Notes under the pieces: model-generated | The model's input: only the letters and a program-made list of their open reading frames with translations | The model's database searches: none | What the model was told of the DNA's origin: nothing | Origin: Planococcus sp. CP5-4_YE | Lineage (GTDB): Bacteria > Bacillota > Bacilli > Bacillales_A > Planococcaceae | NCBI RefSeq assembly: GCF_019042655.1 | Contig: NZ_JAHPZO010000003.1 | Coordinates: 248,001 to 312,000, forward strand | DNA length: 64,000 nucleotides | Direction of reading: 5' to 3' | Made by a program: the position numbers and the translations under genes | Part shown: positions 57,001 through 64,000 of the stretch, in pieces | How positions within the stretch are numbered: position 1 is the first letter of the stretch | How the letters are laid out: each line of letters starts with the position of its first letter

Positions 57001-59400
57001 TTAGCGAAGTTCCGCTCCTGATTCCGTAAGCGCTTTGATGATTTTCTCATGCGCCGCATTCACTTCATCATCGGTGAGGGTTTTCTCTGGATCGAAATAG
57101 GTCAGCGAGAATGCCAAGGATTTCTTGCCTTCTTCCATACGATCGCCTTCGTACAGATCAAAGACACGGACATCTTTCAAAAGCTTGCCGCCCGCATTGC
57201 GGATGACCCCTTCAATCGTCTGCGCTTCCACAATATTCGACAAGACCAAAGCCACGTCGCGTGAAATTGTCGGGTAGCGGGACACTTGTATATAAACAAG
57301 CGCTTCCGTTTCGCGCGTCAACAAAGTCGCCAAGTTCAATTCCACGGCAATCGTTTCTTTTAAATCGCGCTTTTTCTGCTCGGACGGGTGCAAGGCGCCG
57401 ATTACGCCGATGCGCTTGCCATCAAGCAGGATAAAGGCGGTTCTGCCTGGATGCAAACCATCCATTTCGCCCCGTTCGAATGATAATTCAAGACCCAGCT
57501 TTGCAGCCAGCCCTTCCACGATGCCTTTTGCAACGAAGAAGTCGACAACTTTCTTTTCACCTTGCCAGCTATGGTCGACCCACAGCCCTGTCATGACGAT
57601 CGCCAAATGTTCTTGTTCGTCGAGCAGTTCGTCCTGCCCTTTCAAGAACACGGAACCAGTTTCATATAATGCAACCGAATCGGTGCGGCGCGCCGTATTG
57701 TATGAAAGCGACTCGAGCAGATGAGGCAATAGGCTTTGGCGCAAAATGCTGCGCTCTTCGCTCATCGGCATCAAGAGACGTGTCGTTTCTGTCGGCTCTA
57801 ATGCAAATTGTGTCGCTGCAGCTTCTGAGGTTAAGGAATAAGTCGTTGCCTGCAATAAGCCGGCGCCTTCCAGGAAGTGCCGTGCAATGCGGCGTTTCGC
57901 CTGGTAAGGGCTCAATCCGCCTGGCGTGGCATCGGTGCGCGGCAAAGTCGCCGGAATCTCATCGTAGCCGTAAAGGCGAGCGATTTCTTCTACGACATCC
58001 TCTTCGATTTGGATGTCCTGGCGGCGCGTCGGCACTTCGATGATCAATTGGTTATTCGCCGCTTCCGTATTGAATTTCAAACGGCTGAGGATATCAAGCA
58101 TGTCCTCTAAGCGGATCTTCATGCCAAGGCGGCTATTGATGAAATCCGGAGAGACTTTGACGATGCGCTCTTTTTTATCAAGCTGGTCGAATACGAGTGA
58201 TCCGCCGAGCACTTCACCGTCTGCCAGTTCAGCCAATAATTGAGCAGCTCGTTCTGCTGCCGGAATGACGCGGTTCGGGTCAACGCCTTTTTCATAGCGC
58301 GAGCTCGCGTCGCTTCTCAAGTTATGGTCTTTTGATGTGCGGCGAATCGAATCGGAAGCGAAATAAGCGGACTCGATGACGACCGTTGTCGTATCTTCGC
58401 TCACTTCTGAATTTGCGCCGCCCATGACGCCTGCAAGTGCGACAGGATCCGTGCCGTTGGTGATGACCAATTGATGCGCAGACAAGGTGCGCTCCGTGTC
58501 ATCCAAGGTCGTGATCTTTTCGCCTTCTTTGGCGTGGCGCACGGTAATATTGCCGGAGCCGAGCGAATCATAGTCGAACGCATGGAGCGGCTGGCCATAT
58601 TCCATCAAAATATAGTTCGTCACATCAACCACGTTGTTGTGCGGGCGCACGCCCGCGGCCATTAAACGCTGTTGCAGCCAAAGCGGAGATTCCTTCACTT
58701 TGACATTGCGCACGACTTTCGCGACATATAAAGGATTCGCTTCAGGCGCATCCACTTCAAGAGACAGCATGCTTTCCGCACGCTCTGCCGCTTCAGCGTA
58801 TACGATTTCAGGCAAGCTTACGTCTTCTTCCAAAATCGCGCCCACTTCATATGCCACCCCGAGCATGCTCATGGCATCCGCACGGTTCGGCGTGAGGCCA
58901 AGTTCAAGGACGGTGTCATCCAAATCTAAATAGGACAGCACATCTGTGCCAGGCTCGGCTTTTTCAGGCAGGACATAAATGCCTTCTGCGTAGCTTTTCG
59001 GGACCAATTTCGTTTCGATTCCAAGTTCTTGAAGCGAGCAGATCATGCCGTTCGACACTTCGCCGCGCAACTTCGCTTTCTTGATCTTCATGCCGCCCGG
59101 AAGTTTCGCGCCCGGACGTGCCACGATGACCGACTGGCCCTGTGCGATGTTCGGAGCACCGCAGATAATCTGGTCGATCTCCCCGCCGCCGACACCCACT
59201 TGGCAAATCGATAATTTGTCCGCTTCCGGATGCTTCACGCATTCCGTCACGTAGCCGACGACCAAATTTGCCAGTCCTTCCGAACGGTCGATCACCGCGT
59301 CGACTTCAATTCCTGCACGCGTAATTTTCTCCCCGAGTTCTGCAGGGGGCAAACCTTGTGTATTTACATATTCTTCCAACCATTTTGTCGATACTAACAT
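57001..59400 (-). CDS. pheT: Phenylalanyl-tRNA synthetase beta subunit
   Basis: A 799-residue subunit. The N-terminal tRNA-binding OB domain (about 39-155) includes VGYVTECVKHPEADKLSICQ. The B3/B4 editing domain, the B5 domain (from about 405), the core and a C-terminal ferredoxin-like anticodon-binding domain (from about 705, YPTISRDVALVLSNIVEAQT) are all present. AAGGAGG precedes the ATG. It forms an alpha2-beta2 enzyme with PheS, 12 bases upstream. Confidence 0.97.
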   Translation of the reverse strand: MLVSTKWLEEYVNTQGLPPAELGEKITRAGIEVDAVIDRSEGLANLVVGYVTECVKHPEADKLSICQVGVGGGEIDQIICGAPNIAQGQSVIVARPGAKLPGGMKIKKAKLRGEVSNGMICSLQELGIETKLVPKSYAEGIYVLPEKAEPGTDVLSYLDLDDTVLELGLTPNRADAMSMLGVAYEVGAILEEDVSLPEIVYAEAAERAESMLSLEVDAPEANPLYVAKVVRNVKVKESPLWLQQRLMAAGVRPHNNVVDVTNYILMEYGQPLHAFDYDSLGSGNITVRHAKEGEKITTLDDTERTLSAHQLVITNGTDPVALAGVMGGANSEVSEDTTTVVIESAYFASDSIRRTSKDHNLRSDASSRYEKGVDPNRVIPAAERAAQLLAELADGEVLGGSLVFDQLDKKERIVKVSPDFINSRLGMKIRLEDMLDILSRLKFNTEAANNQLIIEVPTRRQDIQIEEDVVEEIARLYGYDEIPATLPRTDATPGGLSPYQAKRRIARHFLEGAGLLQATTYSLTSEAAATQFALEPTETTRLLMPMSEERSILRQSLLPHLLESLSYNTARRTDSVALYETGSVFLKGQDELLDEQEHLAIVMTGLWVDHSWQGEKKVVDFFVAKGIVEGLAAKLGLELSFERGEMDGLHPGRTAFILLDGKRIGVIGALHPSEQKKRDLKETIAVELNLATLLTRETEALVYIQVSRYPTISRDVALVLSNIVEAQTIEGVIRNAGGKLLKDVRVFDLYEGDRMEEGKKSLAFSLTYFDPEKTLTDDEVNAAHEKIIKALTESGAELR

Positions 59401-59412
59401 GAAAGTTCCTCC

Positions 59413-60450
59413 TTAAAGTTCCGTCCGTTGAAATTGCGTCAAGAAACGCACGTCGTTCGTGTAGAAATGGCGGATGTCCTCGATGCCGTATTTTAGCATC
59501 GCAATGCGCTCCGGCCCCATGCCGAATGCAAATCCTGTCAGGCGCTTCGAATCATAGCCGGCCATTTCCAGAACGTTTGGATGCACCATGCCGGCGCCCA
59601 GAATTTCGATCCAGCCGGTCTTTTTGCAGACATTGCAGCCAGACCCGCCACATTTGAAGCAGGAAATGTCCATTTCAACGGAAGGTTCCGTGAACGGGAA
59701 GAAGCTCGGACGCAGGCGGATTTCGCGGTCATCGCCGAACATCTTCTTGGCAAAGATGGACAACGTCCCTTTCAAATCGCTCATACGGATGTCTTCACCA
59801 ACAACAAGCCCTTCGATTTGCGTGAATTGATGCGAATGCGTCGCGTCATCATTATCCCGGCGGTATACTTTGCCTGGGCAGATGATCTTGATCGGCTCCC
59901 CGCCTTTTGTTTCCATCGTACGCGCTTGCACGGGTGACGTATGCGTGCGCAGCAAAATGTCTTCAGTTATATAGAAGGAATCCTGCATATCACGTGCCGG
60001 ATGTCCTTTCGGCAAATTGAGTGCTTCGAAATTATAATAATCTTTTTCGACTTCCGGGCCTTCTGCGATCTCGTAGCCCATCGACAAGAACAAGTCTTCG
60101 ATTTCCTCGACAACTCGCGTCAACGGATGCGGATTGCCTGTCTTCGCAGGGCGCCCCGGCAAGGAGATATCGATCGTTTCGCTTTGCAGCTTTTCGTTGA
60201 TCGCCTGCTCTTCCAAAAGGACCATGCGCGCTTCGAGCGACTCTGTCACTTCCGCACGCACTTCGTTTACAAGCGCGCCCATCTTCGGCCGCTCTTCCGC
60301 CGGTAATTTGCCCATACCTTTCAGGACATCGGTGATCGGCCCCTTTTTCCCTAAATACGCTACGCGCACGTCCGTCAATTCCTTGACTGTTTGCGCTGCC
60401 TGGATTTTCTCCAATGCTTCATTTTTCAATTCCTGCAATCTTGCTTCCAT
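59413..60450 (-). CDS. pheS: Phenylalanyl-tRNA synthetase alpha subunit
   Basis: A 345-residue catalytic subunit (B. subtilis: 344). The start is [20 protein letters not shown] at 60450, just after GGAGGAGAGAAG; a frame to 60504 would run into the leader. An N-terminal coiled coil (about 1-80) is followed by the class II core with [20 protein letters not shown] (motif 2), [23 protein letters not shown] (here [18 protein letters not shown]) and [18 protein letters not shown] (motif 3). It has a four-cysteine insert [12 protein letters not shown], as in other Bacillales. It is controlled by a T-box. Confidence 0.97.
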   Translation of the reverse strand: MEARLQELKNEALEKIQAAQTVKELTDVRVAYLGKKGPITDVLKGMGKLPAEERPKMGALVNEVRAEVTESLEARMVLLEEQAINEKLQSETIDISLPGRPAKTGNPHPLTRVVEEIEDLFLSMGYEIAEGPEVEKDYYNFEALNLPKGHPARDMQDSFYITEDILLRTHTSPVQARTMETKGGEPIKIICPGKVYRRDNDDATHSHQFTQIEGLVVGEDIRMSDLKGTLSIFAKKMFGDDREIRLRPSFFPFTEPSVEMDISCFKCGGSGCNVCKKTGWIEILGAGMVHPNVLEMAGYDSKRLTGFAFGMGPERIAMLKYGIEDIRHFYTNDVRFLTQFQRTEL

Positions 60451-60470
60451 CTTCTCTCCTCCTTGAACAT

Positions 60471-60721
60471 AAAAAAGCCCCGCCCCCAAAAAGGGACGAG
60501 GCATTGATTCGCGGTACCACCCTAGTTATCGCGCGTAGGCGATCACTCCATTGAATAACGGCTCATCACCGGCCAGACTTTACGGCACTCGGCCGGTCCC
60601 CGTCTAGCAGCTCGCGGGGTGAACTTCCGGAGTTCCTGCATATCCGCGCTTTCAGTCGAGGGCGGACTTCCTTGGATGCAGGGGAACTACGTACTTTTCC
60701 CGGTCAACGCTTGTTTATTTC
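60471..60721 (-). ncRNA. T-box leader controlling pheST (specifier UUC)
   Basis: The minus-strand T-box sequence AGGGTGGTACCGCG (complement 60510-60523) is followed by a terminator stem of GCCTCGTCCC with GGGGGCGGGGC and six T (60471-60504). The proposed specifier is GAAG-UUC-A (UUC, phenylalanine, at 60621-60623), with flanks parallel to the valS leader. Uncharged tRNA-Phe should promote read-through. Confidence 0.93.
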
Positions 60722-60727
60722 TCTTCT

Positions 60728-60756
60728 ATTATAATGAACTTTCACCGGTTAATCAA
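60728..60756 (-). promoter_or_regulatory. pheST sigma-A promoter
   Basis: TTGATT (60751-60756), 17 bases and TATAAT (60728-60733) on the minus strand. The -35 overlaps the stop codon of the upstream methyltransferase gene (60753). Confidence 0.88.
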
Positions 60757-61526
60757 ACACCAGTTTTTGGAACGAGGCTGTACAATAGAATTCCAGTTGC
60801 TACGGCTACGTTCAATGATTCTGCCGGGCCGTAAAGTGGCACCATGAGATTCTGGTCGGTCTGTTCGAGCAGCTGCGGCTCGACGCCGCTTCCTTCATTT
60901 CCAACGATAAGCGCGAAACGCTCTTTTGACTCCGCCTCGTACATTGGCACCGATTGGTAAAGCGCAGTCCCGTAAACCGGAATGTTCCGCCCTTTCAAGC
61001 GTTCAACCCAATCGAACAAATCGCCTTTGACAATCGGCACCTGGAAATGAGCGCCTTGCGCCGAGCGAACTGTTTTCGGATTGTAGGCGTCTGCCGAACC
61101 TTTCCCGAGGACGACTGCGTCAATTCCGGCCGCTGCGGCGGTGCGGATCATCGTCCCGACATTGCCCGGGTCTTGCACGGCGTCGATCAAAAGCAAGGTC
61201 TGCCATTGCTCTTGGATGGATTCATCGTATTCCTGCTGTGTGCAATGGGCGAATATCCCTTGCGTATGTTCAGTTTCCGCAATTTCTTTAGCGATCTGTG
61301 CCGTCACAACATAAAGCTCGAGACCCTCGATATCCCAAGCATCCGGAATATCCGTACCTTCCCGCACGATCAAGCCTTTGATGCCGTCTTTCTTATTCAA
61401 CGCCTCTTCCGTCAAATGAAATCCTTCGATGAGAAATTCCCCGAATTTATCGCGCTCTTTACGGGTTGTGCTCAGTTTCTTCCAATGTTTGACGAGCGAG
61501 TTCTGCAATGATTCAATTCGTTTCAT
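60753..61526 (-). CDS. TrmH/SpoU-family RNA 2'-O-methyltransferase (YsgA-like)
   Basis: A 257-residue SPOUT methyltransferase. The N-terminal substrate-binding domain starts MKRIESLQNSLVKHWKKLST. The SPOUT knot shows the three motifs LLIDAVQDPGNVGTMIRTAA, FALIVGNEGSGVEPQLL and VPLYGPAESLNVAVATGILL. The start at 61526 is chosen from family alignment; its ribosome site is weak (GGTG), and the longer frame to 61568 is possible. It precedes pheS as in B. subtilis (ysgA). The RNA target is not known from the sequence. Confidence 0.92.
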   Translation of the reverse strand: MKRIESLQNSLVKHWKKLSTTRKERDKFGEFLIEGFHLTEEALNKKDGIKGLIVREGTDIPDAWDIEGLELYVVTAQIAKEIAETEHTQGIFAHCTQQEYDESIQEQWQTLLLIDAVQDPGNVGTMIRTAAAAGIDAVVLGKGSADAYNPKTVRSAQGAHFQVPIVKGDLFDWVERLKGRNIPVYGTALYQSVPMYEAESKERFALIVGNEGSGVEPQLLEQTDQNLMVPLYGPAESLNVAVATGILLYSLVPKTGV

Positions 61527-61577
61527 AATACGTTCACCACTTTTTTCAGAATAGCTCCAGTATAGCATAGGGCCGAT

Positions 61578-62021
61578 TTACGCAGTAAAGAAATCAAAGC
61601 CAAGTGCTGTCAAAATCCCGAACGCGAGCGTCCAGATACCGATGCTGATAATCATCCAGACGGTCGTATTGCGCTTCGTCGCACCTAAAGTCATGCCGAT
61701 GAATGCCGCGATATGCGTACCGATCAAAATTGGCCCCAAAAGCGACAGACCCGGTAGCCCGTATTTGTTCCAGATGCGCACAGCGCGTTCGTTTTTCTTC
61801 GACGGCTCCTTACCTTTCGCTTGCTGGCGTTTGTCGTACCAGATGCGGAATTTGTCGAAGCCGATAATGAGCAGCATCACCGTCAGCATATTGCCAACGA
61901 AGGCCGTAATCATGACCCATACCGGCGACAAGCCCCAGACGATGCCAAGCGGGATGACGAGTGCGATTTCAAGCCACGGAATCGCCGCCCCGAGGAAAAT
62001 TAATGCGTATTCATAAATCAT
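61578..62021 (-). CDS. Small multidrug export family membrane protein (COG2426 type)
   Basis: A 147-residue protein with three to four hydrophobic segments. It matches the family by FLGAAIPWLEIALVIPLGIV at the N-terminus (the conserved P-E-AxPxG pattern), a charged middle (RIWYDKRQQAKGKEPSKKNE) and GLPGLSLLGPILIGTHIAA with TLGATKRNTT. The family name comes from weak similarity; transport is unproven. Its ATG overlaps the stop of the previous gene (62018-62021), making it part of the XRE-membrane operon. Confidence 0.8.
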   Translation of the reverse strand: MIYEYALIFLGAAIPWLEIALVIPLGIVWGLSPVWVMITAFVGNMLTVMLLIIGFDKFRIWYDKRQQAKGKEPSKKNERAVRIWNKYGLPGLSLLGPILIGTHIAAFIGMTLGATKRNTTVWMIISIGIWTLAFGILTALGFDFFTA

Positions 62022-62512
62022 TCAGCCGCCTCCTTCAGATGCCTGCGCATTTCCAAATAGTAAATCAAGTTCTGGCCGAATGCGATAGCGAGGATTCCCC
62101 AGATGATTAACAGTTTGGGAACGGGCGCCAGCATGACAACCACTGCAAAAAACGGCAAGGACCACGTGATGAACGTATATACTTTTTGGACCGCTTTTCT
62201 CGTGATAAAGGTCATGCCTTCGTCTTGTTCCATATATTCAGGAGGCCGGATTGAGAAAGCTGAAATTTTCTTATCTGGATTTTTCCGGTTATATGATCCT
62301 AAGGCAATCAAATAAATCGTAATCAATACTAAATACGCCATCAATGCCGCAAACAGCACAAATCCTTCAAACGCTTGTGCTTCGATGCTCAAGCTCGAAT
62401 CCGTCTTTGTGACATTGACGAAGCTTGAAGTGAATCCGACCGCCATCACTGCCAATATCAAAATAAATGCCATATTCCAAAGCGAATACGTCATGCGGAA
62501 ATCTTGTTTCAT
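62018..62512 (-). CDS. Four-helix membrane protein, function unknown
   Basis: A 164-residue protein starting MKQDFRMTYSLWNMAFILIL at 62512 behind GGAGGAGG. Hydrophobic helices lie at about 10-33, 47-72, 108-126 and 128-147. The middle loop RKNPDKKISAFSIRPPEYME is conserved-looking and probably cytoplasmic. It follows the XRE regulator by 2 bases and overlaps the next gene by 4. In many Firmicutes, small XRE regulators of this type (YozG/YgzD-like) are paired with membrane proteins of DUF2178-like topology; membership here is uncertain. Confidence 0.72.
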   Translation of the reverse strand: MKQDFRMTYSLWNMAFILILAVMAVGFTSSFVNVTKTDSSLSIEAQAFEGFVLFAALMAYLVLITIYLIALGSYNRKNPDKKISAFSIRPPEYMEQDEGMTFITRKAVQKVYTFITWSLPFFAVVVMLAPVPKLLIIWGILAIAFGQNLIYYLEMRRHLKEAAE

Positions 62513-62514
62513 CT

Positions 62515-62715
62515 TTACTCCTCCTCCAGCCAAAATAAGTCGCCTACTTCCACTTGCAATGCTTGTGCAAGTTTTAATGACAAGGTGATCGACGGTGAAA
62601 ATTCACCTTTTTCGATGAACGCAATCGTCTGCCTTGTCACATCTACTTTTTTGCCCAGCTCACTTTGCGTATAGCCGTAGCGCGCCCGTAGCTCTTTGAC
62701 ACGGTTCCTCAGCAT
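62515..62715 (-). CDS. Small XRE-family DNA-binding regulator
   Basis: A 66-residue Cro/CI-type protein starting MLRNRVKELRARYGYTQSEL. The helix-turn-helix is TQSELGKKVDVTRQTIAFIE, followed by KGEFSPSITLSLKLAQALQ and VEVGDLFWLEEE, the pattern of one-domain regulators such as YozG. ATG at 62715 has AAGGGAAGG at 9 bases; ATG at 62724 is also possible but abuts the site. It heads a three-gene operon with two membrane proteins. An inverted repeat over its promoter suggests autoregulation. Confidence 0.88.
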   Translation of the reverse strand: MLRNRVKELRARYGYTQSELGKKVDVTRQTIAFIEKGEFSPSITLSLKLAQALQVEVGDLFWLEEE

Positions 62716-62736
62716 CCGCTTCATCCTTCCCTTTGA

Positions 62737-62779
62737 AATGTTAGGTTTATATTACATAATGTACATTAAACTTAACATT
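62737..62779. promoter_or_regulatory. Candidate operator: inverted repeat at the XRE operon promoter
   Basis: AATGTTAGGTTTA (62737-62749) and TAAACTTAACATT (62767-62779) are inverted copies with 12 of 13 matches and a 17-base centre. The repeat touches an extended -10 box. Confidence 0.6.
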
Positions 62780-62785
62780 ATATCA
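62777..62785 (-). promoter_or_regulatory. Extended -10 promoter of the XRE operon
   Basis: TGATATAAT on the minus strand, about 60 bases before the XRE start. No convincing -35 was found. Confidence 0.55.
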
Positions 62786-62831
62786 AGTGAAGCTAAGACA
62801 GACGCAATTATTTAATTGGGGGAGTTTCGAT

Positions 62832-62957
62832 ATATTTGCGGAATACGGAGTATTGTTTGTCGAATGCATTAGCTTATTAGTGAAATTCGTTGAGTTATTT
62901 GCGGAATACTATTCATTGTTTGCGGAATACATCGATTTATTTGCAAAACCTCCAAAA
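62832..62957. repeat. Six degenerate 21-bp direct repeats (TTTGCGGAATAC core)
   Basis: The core TTTGCGGAATAC recurs in 21-base steps. In one plus-strand frame (62787-62999, GTG start, no ribosome site) the units read IFAEYGV, LFVECIS, LLVKFVE, LFAEYYS, LFAEYID and LFAKPPK. The frame overlaps the end of the NERD gene by 18 bases. I treat it as a non-coding intergenic repeat rather than a gene. Confidence 0.7.
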
Positions 62958-62981
62958 AATCTTCTCGCACTTCTTGAAAAG

Positions 62982-63944
62982 CTAGTCTTTTTTCTTTAAC
63001 GAGTATGTTCGGTTGCGCAAAGCACCAGCAGACTCTAATTCATATGCCGCCAACAGACGGGAAGTAATATAAGGCGATTCGAGCTTGCAGAATTTCCGGA
63101 GTTGCCTATTGCTAAGGTGTGTATTAATGAGCGAAAAATATTCCCGGACTGTATGTTGAAAAGCGAGCGGATCCACCGCTTGGCAGTCGGCACAAATCCA
63201 TCCTTTCTTATGCTTTCGCATCATGCTAAGATTTTTACAGCTTGTGCACAGGATGCCCGTATACAGCTCGGTTTCATCTATTGAATATAACTGACACAAT
63301 GGTTTTCTCTTATAAGGGGTACAAGATTGCTCGAGGAGCTTCTGAATTTCCGATAAATCATGAGGGTTGCTTTGTAGGGGGAATTCCTGAAGGACGTTGA
63401 ATAAATAATCGATCAATTGATATGTTTTGCAGATGTGGTGTTGCTTTGGCTTAGCCAGAAATTCACAATGTTTCGATGTAAACACGACAATTCCCGAAAT
63501 GGGCAAATCGATATTCTGCTGTTTGAAAAATAATCTCAAGAAACGAATATGCTTGTTCAACTGAATCGTCGGGTCCTCCATTATCGTTTTGACGCCTTCT
63601 ATATTGGTTCTTGAAAACTCACCGGTTTCATCATCAAAATAAAGTTGGCCGCTAATATTTTTCGATTCGATGACGATCGCCCCGCGCTCTGTCAATAACA
63701 ATCCATCCACTTGGACTTTCCACTGATCCCTCGACAAGCATACATTTTTCAAAAATCGGTGCTGTTCCTCTATCTCGAATTCAATCAGTTTCCGGTGCAG
63801 CCTCTCTTCGCCTCTTTTTCCGGCCCTTGCCTTGAAAATTTCAACTTGGATAAATTCCCGGCGCGAATGATTATCAGGCAATCGATATAATAACCTCTCC
63901 AGCGACTCTATTTCAGACAATAATGCTATTTCTTTTTTGTTCAT
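62982..63944 (-). CDS. NERD-domain protein with C-terminal zinc-ribbon-like motif
   Basis: A 320-residue protein starting MNKKEIALLSEIESLERLLY at 63944 behind GGAGGTG. The NERD (nuclease-related) domain lies at about 40-150: GKRGEERLHRKLIEFE, VQVDGLLLTERGAIVIESKN (the D...E-x-K nuclease-like triad) and ISGIVVFTSKHCEF. Near 228-250 a CTSCKNL...WICADC motif looks like a zinc ribbon. NERD proteins are common in Bacillales, but their activity is not settled. It is monocistronic as far as visible. Confidence 0.85.
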   Translation of the reverse strand: MNKKEIALLSEIESLERLLYRLPDNHSRREFIQVEIFKARAGKRGEERLHRKLIEFEIEEQHRFLKNVCLSRDQWKVQVDGLLLTERGAIVIESKNISGQLYFDDETGEFSRTNIEGVKTIMEDPTIQLNKHIRFLRLFFKQQNIDLPISGIVVFTSKHCEFLAKPKQHHICKTYQLIDYLFNVLQEFPLQSNPHDLSEIQKLLEQSCTPYKRKPLCQLYSIDETELYTGILCTSCKNLSMMRKHKKGWICADCQAVDPLAFQHTVREYFSLINTHLSNRQLRKFCKLESPYITSRLLAAYELESAGALRNRTYSLKKKD

Positions 63945-64000
63945 TGAACACCTCCTAATATGATAGTTGAAGTATAGCATTCGGCGAGGCCTCTTTCACC

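Noticed and set aside
62787..62999. 70-codon plus-strand frame as a gene
   Set aside because: GTG start without ribosome site, entirely made of the 21-bp repeat and overlapping the NERD gene's end.

Overview
The window is a chromosomal segment from a low-to-moderate GC Gram-positive bacterium of the Bacillales, most likely Planococcus or a close relative (family Planococcaceae). This is inferred from the long run of genes matching the Bacillus subtilis order pheST-rnhC-zapA-yshB-polX-mutS2-yshE-lcfA-fadR-fadB-etfBA-trxA-uvrC-lysC-sdhCAB-ysmA-ysmB-racE-rph-rdgB ... ysoA-tig-clpX-lon-engB-hemAXCDBL-valS-folC. The sporulation genes found in this order in B. subtilis (gerE, gerM, lonB, spoVID) are missing, which points to a non-sporing lineage. 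Almost all housekeeping genes lie on the minus strand.

Layout. 1-5436 (minus) carries type IV pilus machinery: PilC (cut by the window edge), PilT, PilB, a VanW-like envelope protein and a small membrane protein. 5437-5864 is an AT-rich divergent spacer with one possible 36-residue peptide gene. 5865-8594 (plus) is an AT-rich, overlapping cassette of three prepilin-like proteins. 8646-11588 (minus) holds a membrane GAF-GGDEF protein and folC. 11660-13314 (plus) is a pair of translationally coupled RimK-like ATP-grasp ligases. 13353-16298 is valS with a T-box leader, followed upstream by an AbrB-type membrane protein. 17524-23790 is the complete six-gene haem operon hemAXCDBL, with a PerR-box-like site upstream. 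23791-25661 is a 1.87 kb gene-free gap filled by two repeat families, including a tandem array with an exact 217-bp period.

25662-33059 contains engB, lon, clpX, tig, a TPR protein and an OsmC protein. 33159-37310 contains a YdcF-like protein, tRNA-Arg(TCT), rdgB, rph, racE, a MarR regulator and a thioesterase. 37443-40644 is the succinate dehydrogenase operon. 41026-44729 has lysC behind a lysine riboswitch, uvrC and trxA. 45360-50334 is the fatty-acid degradation group (etfA, etfB, enoyl-CoA hydratase, fadR, lcfA), with a FadR operator on one promoter and a perfect catabolite-responsive element on the other. 50469-56956 has yshE, mutS2, polX, cvpA-like, zapA and, divergently, rnhC. 57001-60721 is pheST with a phenylalanine T-box, followed upstream by an rRNA/tRNA methyltransferase, a small-multidrug-export-family protein, a small XRE-regulator/membrane-protein operon and a NERD-domain protein.

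Many start codons were moved inward from the longest open frame to the first codon with a good ribosome binding site and family-typical length; clpX, sdhC and zapA appear to start with TTG. The observations most worth following are the 217-bp repeat array with its nested hairpin insert, the AT-rich prepilin cassette with a possible small peptide gene beside it, the ATP-grasp pair without an obvious substrate, a 26-residue membrane peptide gene between yshE and lcfA, and the 21-bp heptad-coding repeat near 62.9 kb.
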